From contig JAGGUS010000202.1 in assembly GCA_021158375.1 (NCBI GenBank), positions 1-7,831 of the forward strand: 7,831 bases of DNA, read 5' to 3'. This DNA is from Thermoprotei archaeon. Its GTDB lineage: Archaea; Thermoproteota; Thermoprotei; QMSL01; B3-G16. The position numbers were made by a program, and so were the translations under genes. The notes beneath the pieces are model-generated. The model worked only from the letters and a program-made list of their open reading frames with translations. It ran no database searches and was not told where the DNA came from. Below, piece after piece: positions 6,095-7,831 of this stretch (position 1 is its first letter; the number at the start of each line of letters is the position of its first letter).

Positions 6095-6618
6095 TCCCAT
6101 TGTTTCTGTTGGCATTTACATCAGGAGCCTTAATGAAGCTAACAGATGATATTTCAGAAGGAATACTAAATGTAAACAGAATAATAGGCGTCATACTGGG
6201 CATAGCATATGGTGCAGTCTTAGCGTTAACTATAAGAATGTATGTAGTAATAATACCTATATACCTAGCCATATTGATTTCGGTGATAGCGACAGGGAAG
6301 ATAGACTCGTACGAGCATGGCATTGCTACGGCATTAATTGTAATTAACTTGATGTTAATGGGAATTAGAATTAAGAGATGCATGCTTATACCATTAGTAA
6401 TGTTTATGATATCAGGAGTGATAGATGAAATAGGGAATGACCTATCGGATAAAGGTAAGATAAAGGGGATGTTTTCTTTGATATTCAGATATAGGTTAGT
6501 ACTAGAGATTACAACATTACTCTACTCAGTCATCAGTAAGGATTATACACAATGGTTATTCTTAGTAGGCCTAGATTCAGGGTACATAGCCTCAAGTTTT
6601 ATCATAAAAACTCATTAG
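6088..6618 (+). CDS. Small polytopic membrane protein of unknown function
   Basis: 176 residues, very hydrophobic, with about six probable membrane segments at roughly 2-16, 32-49, 52-69, 78-95, 98-113 and 136-172 (the last possibly two). Short polar motifs sit at segment ends: LMKLTDDISEG (15-25), GKIDSYEHG (70-78), VIDEIGND (111-118) and GLDSGY (161-166). The repeated small-residue/Asp pattern in the first and fourth suggests a duplicated half or paired acidic sites, which is inference only. It looks like a family of archaeal membrane proteins I cannot name; transport or lipid-related functions are possible. It starts 7 bases before the dys stop with no convincing ribosome-binding site, so translation is probably coupled to dys. 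Its stop overlaps that of the opposing gene. The length, coupling and clean hydrophobic pattern support a real gene. Confidence 0.82.
   Translation: MVIPLFLLAFTSGALMKLTDDISEGILNVNRIIGVILGIAYGAVLALTIRMYVVIIPIYLAILISVIATGKIDSYEHGIATALIVINLMLMGIRIKRCMLIPLVMFMISGVIDEIGNDLSDKGKIKGMFSLIFRYRLVLEITTLLYSVISKDYTQWLFLVGLDSGYIASSFIIKTH
6606..6610 (-). terminator. Possible T-tract terminator of the minus-strand operon
   Basis: Read on the minus strand, five consecutive T lie 4 bases beyond the amidohydrolase stop codon. Archaeal termination often uses short T tracts without a hairpin. The tract lies inside the 3' end of the opposing membrane-protein gene, so the two transcripts would overlap slightly. 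Confidence 0.3.
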
Positions 6619-7736
6619 TACACACCTTCTAATACCTGCGGAAGTCTTGATCTAGAGTATGCTACATTACCTCTGGAAATGACCATCATTATATCATGGG
6701 AGGATACTTTTTCTATAAATGCCCTTTCAATATTCTTTAGGTCTAAGCCCTTTGCCATAAGTCGCTTTATGTCAAACAATATTAGATCCGCTAAATACCC
6801 AATCTTAACGCAGCCTACAGGGACTCCCATGATCCTCTCACCAACTGTAGTAACAGCATTAAGAGATATGTAGAGCGAAGGATCCCAGTAGTTATATTTC
6901 AAGAGAAGTGACCCTATCTTTAATTCATCTAATAAGCTAATCGAAAGGCTTGCCGAATCACAGCTACCTATAGCTAGAGGAACTCTCAGAGCGGATAATT
7001 CCTTATAAGGGAAGAAACCATCTAGAGCTCTATACATAGATGTGGACGGCGACCATATTATGCAGGGCTTAAGCTTCTTAAACAATTCTAACTCCCAACT
7101 CGCAATCCAATTAGGATTCACGAGGTAGACCTTTTCAACGGAAAGATTTCTATCAAGAAGCCAAGCTATCGGTGTCCTCTTATATTTCCTCTTAAACGTA
7201 AACACTTCATTCCTGGATTCAGATATGTGTATATGCAACTCCACGACACGATCTATAGATTCAATGAGATCGGGTAAGGAGAGGGGGTCTTCTATCGATA
7301 TGATTGTGTTCGCCATTTCCCTGTTACTAAATCTCTTGTATTCTTCAGGGCTTATAGCCAACCTTACATGTATACCCACTTCCTTGGCCGTAGCCATTAC
7401 CACGTTAGGAACATTAGTGAAGATAACCGCATTAGTGACGCCGTTAACTAGAGCACTAAGTAGTACCATACGTGCAAAGCTATGTGCCTTAGTCATATCA
7501 TGACATATGAGATGCATATGAGCATCAGTAAAACCGGGAGTTATGAGAGCATTTGAGCAATCTAAAATTATGCCTTTCTTATCCTTTATAGTTCCGATCT
7601 CTATGATACGTCCATCCTTTAAGAGTATATCTACATTTTCTAGCAACCTTCCATTTTCATCTTTAGTTATGACTAGCCTACAGTTCTTTAGGACTACTTC
7701 TTCCTTAGCTTCACTTTCTTTATTATCATGTCCCAT
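6615..7736 (-). CDS. Divergent TRZ/ATZ-type amidohydrolase (deaminase superfamily)
   Basis: 373-residue metal-dependent hydrolase fold related to the cytosine deaminase/chlorohydrolase/MTA-SAH deaminase group. The N- and C-terminal beta-sandwich pieces (about 13-66 and 310-362) enclose a barrel. Metal ligands are visible: DAHMHL (His73, His75), ELHIHISES (His170, with Glu173 as proton shuttle) and GSCDSAS (Asp260). The position where the family has a catalytic-site histidine (usual AHC-type motif) reads VYLVNPNW (203-210), with Asn207 in its place. At 373 residues it is shorter than most relatives (about 400-450). The substrate is unknown; it may catalyse an unusual deamination or another hydrolysis, or have lost activity. 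The first in-frame ATG is used: an in-frame TAG lies upstream with no start between, and a purine-rich AGAAGGGG stands 9 bases before it. It overlaps the diphthine--ammonia ligase gene by 43 bases, so the two are cotranscribed. Confidence 0.87.
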   Translation of the reverse strand: MGHDNKESEAKEEVVLKNCRLVITKDENGRLLENVDILLKDGRIIEIGTIKDKKGIILDCSNALITPGFTDAHMHLICHDMTKAHSFARMVLLSALVNGVTNAVIFTNVPNVVMATAKEVGIHVRLAISPEEYKRFSNREMANTIISIEDPLSLPDLIESIDRVVELHIHISESRNEVFTFKRKYKRTPIAWLLDRNLSVEKVYLVNPNWIASWELELFKKLKPCIIWSPSTSMYRALDGFFPYKELSALRVPLAIGSCDSASLSISLLDELKIGSLLLKYNYWDPSLYISLNAVTTVGERIMGVPVGCVKIGYLADLILFDIKRLMAKGLDLKNIERAFIEKVSSHDIMMVISRGNVAYSRSRLPQVLEGVY

Positions 7737-7831
7737 GAATAGAGACCCCTTCTAACTATTTCGAAGTCCAGTATATCTATTGCGTATTTAAAGAAGGGAG
7801 TATCTATAACTAGCGTCTCGGCTTCGCCTCC
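7694..7831 (-). CDS. dph6: Diphthine--ammonia ligase, C-terminal end (rest outside window)
   Basis: The minus strand from the window's right edge is open for 45 codons and stops with TAG at 7694-7696. It begins GGEAETLVIDTPFFK, the characteristic C-terminal signature of the archaeal ATP-pyrophosphatase (adenine-nucleotide alpha-hydrolase fold) family to which Dph6 belongs, usually written GEGGE(A/F)ETLVLDAPFF. It continues with the usual strand region (IDILDFEIVRRGLYSWDMIIKKVKL) and a lysine-rich end. Dph6 amidates diphthine on elongation factor aEF2 with ATP and ammonium, the last step of diphthamide synthesis. About four fifths of the protein lies beyond the window, so the catalytic N-terminal loop cannot be checked. 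The last 43 bases overlap the start of the amidohydrolase gene in another frame. The family call is strong; the exact function is by family. Confidence 0.85.
   Translation of the reverse strand, partial: GGEAETLVIDTPFFKYAIDILDFEIVRRGLYSWDMIIKKVKLRKK

Noticed and set aside
1..7831. CRISPR array, tRNA, insertion sequence or integrated element
   Set aside because: No regularly spaced repeats, cloverleaf-like sequence, transposase or integrase frame, or target duplication was seen; codon use looks uniform across all genes.

Overview
The window looks like ordinary chromosome of a hyperthermophilic archaeon, most likely a crenarchaeote (Thermoproteota). It carries an archaeal/eukaryotic-type TrpRS, deoxyhypusine synthase, a geranylgeranyl-reductase-family flavoprotein and the end of a diphthamide-synthesis gene. 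Codon use is rich in ATA (Ile) and AGA/AGG (Arg), genes are tightly packed or overlapping, TATA-type promoters can be seen, and Shine-Dalgarno sites extend into GTGATC. I cannot name the genus. No tRNA, rRNA, CRISPR array, insertion sequence or other mobile DNA was seen, and no stretch without a gene exceeds about 80 bases.

Layout. Positions 1-1001 (+) hold the C-terminal part of tryptophanyl-tRNA synthetase; its N-terminus lies left of the window. A left-handed beta-helix acyltransferase (982-1692, +) overlaps its end by 20 bases. After a 69-base gap with a plausible TATA promoter comes a complete YtcJ-type amidohydrolase (1762-3312, +). After another short promoter-like gap, four genes follow on the + strand with gaps of at most 42 bases: an acidic protein of unknown function (3393-3914), a geranylgeranyl-reductase-family flavoprotein (3926-5122), deoxyhypusine synthase (5165-6094) and a small polytopic membrane protein (6088-6618). 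Converging on them from the right are a divergent TRZ/ATZ-type amidohydrolase (complement 6615-7736) and, upstream of it and overlapping it by 43 bases, the last 45 codons of a diphthine--ammonia ligase (complement 7694-7831).

How the genes relate. Three of them serve translation: TrpRS charges tRNA-Trp, deoxyhypusine synthase modifies aIF5A, and the Dph6-type ligase completes diphthamide on aEF2. The flavoprotein points to saturation of isoprenoid chains in membrane lipids or quinones. The most interesting points are as follows. (1) A deaminase-superfamily protein overlaps an ammonia-consuming ligase, and it keeps its metal ligands but has lost one active-site histidine. (2) The flavoprotein has an altered substrate motif. 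(3) An unknown protein with two GDHE motifs heads the lipid/hypusine operon. (4) The two convergent operons share stop-codon bases. None of this is proof of a new system, but the dph6-amidohydrolase overlap is the best candidate.
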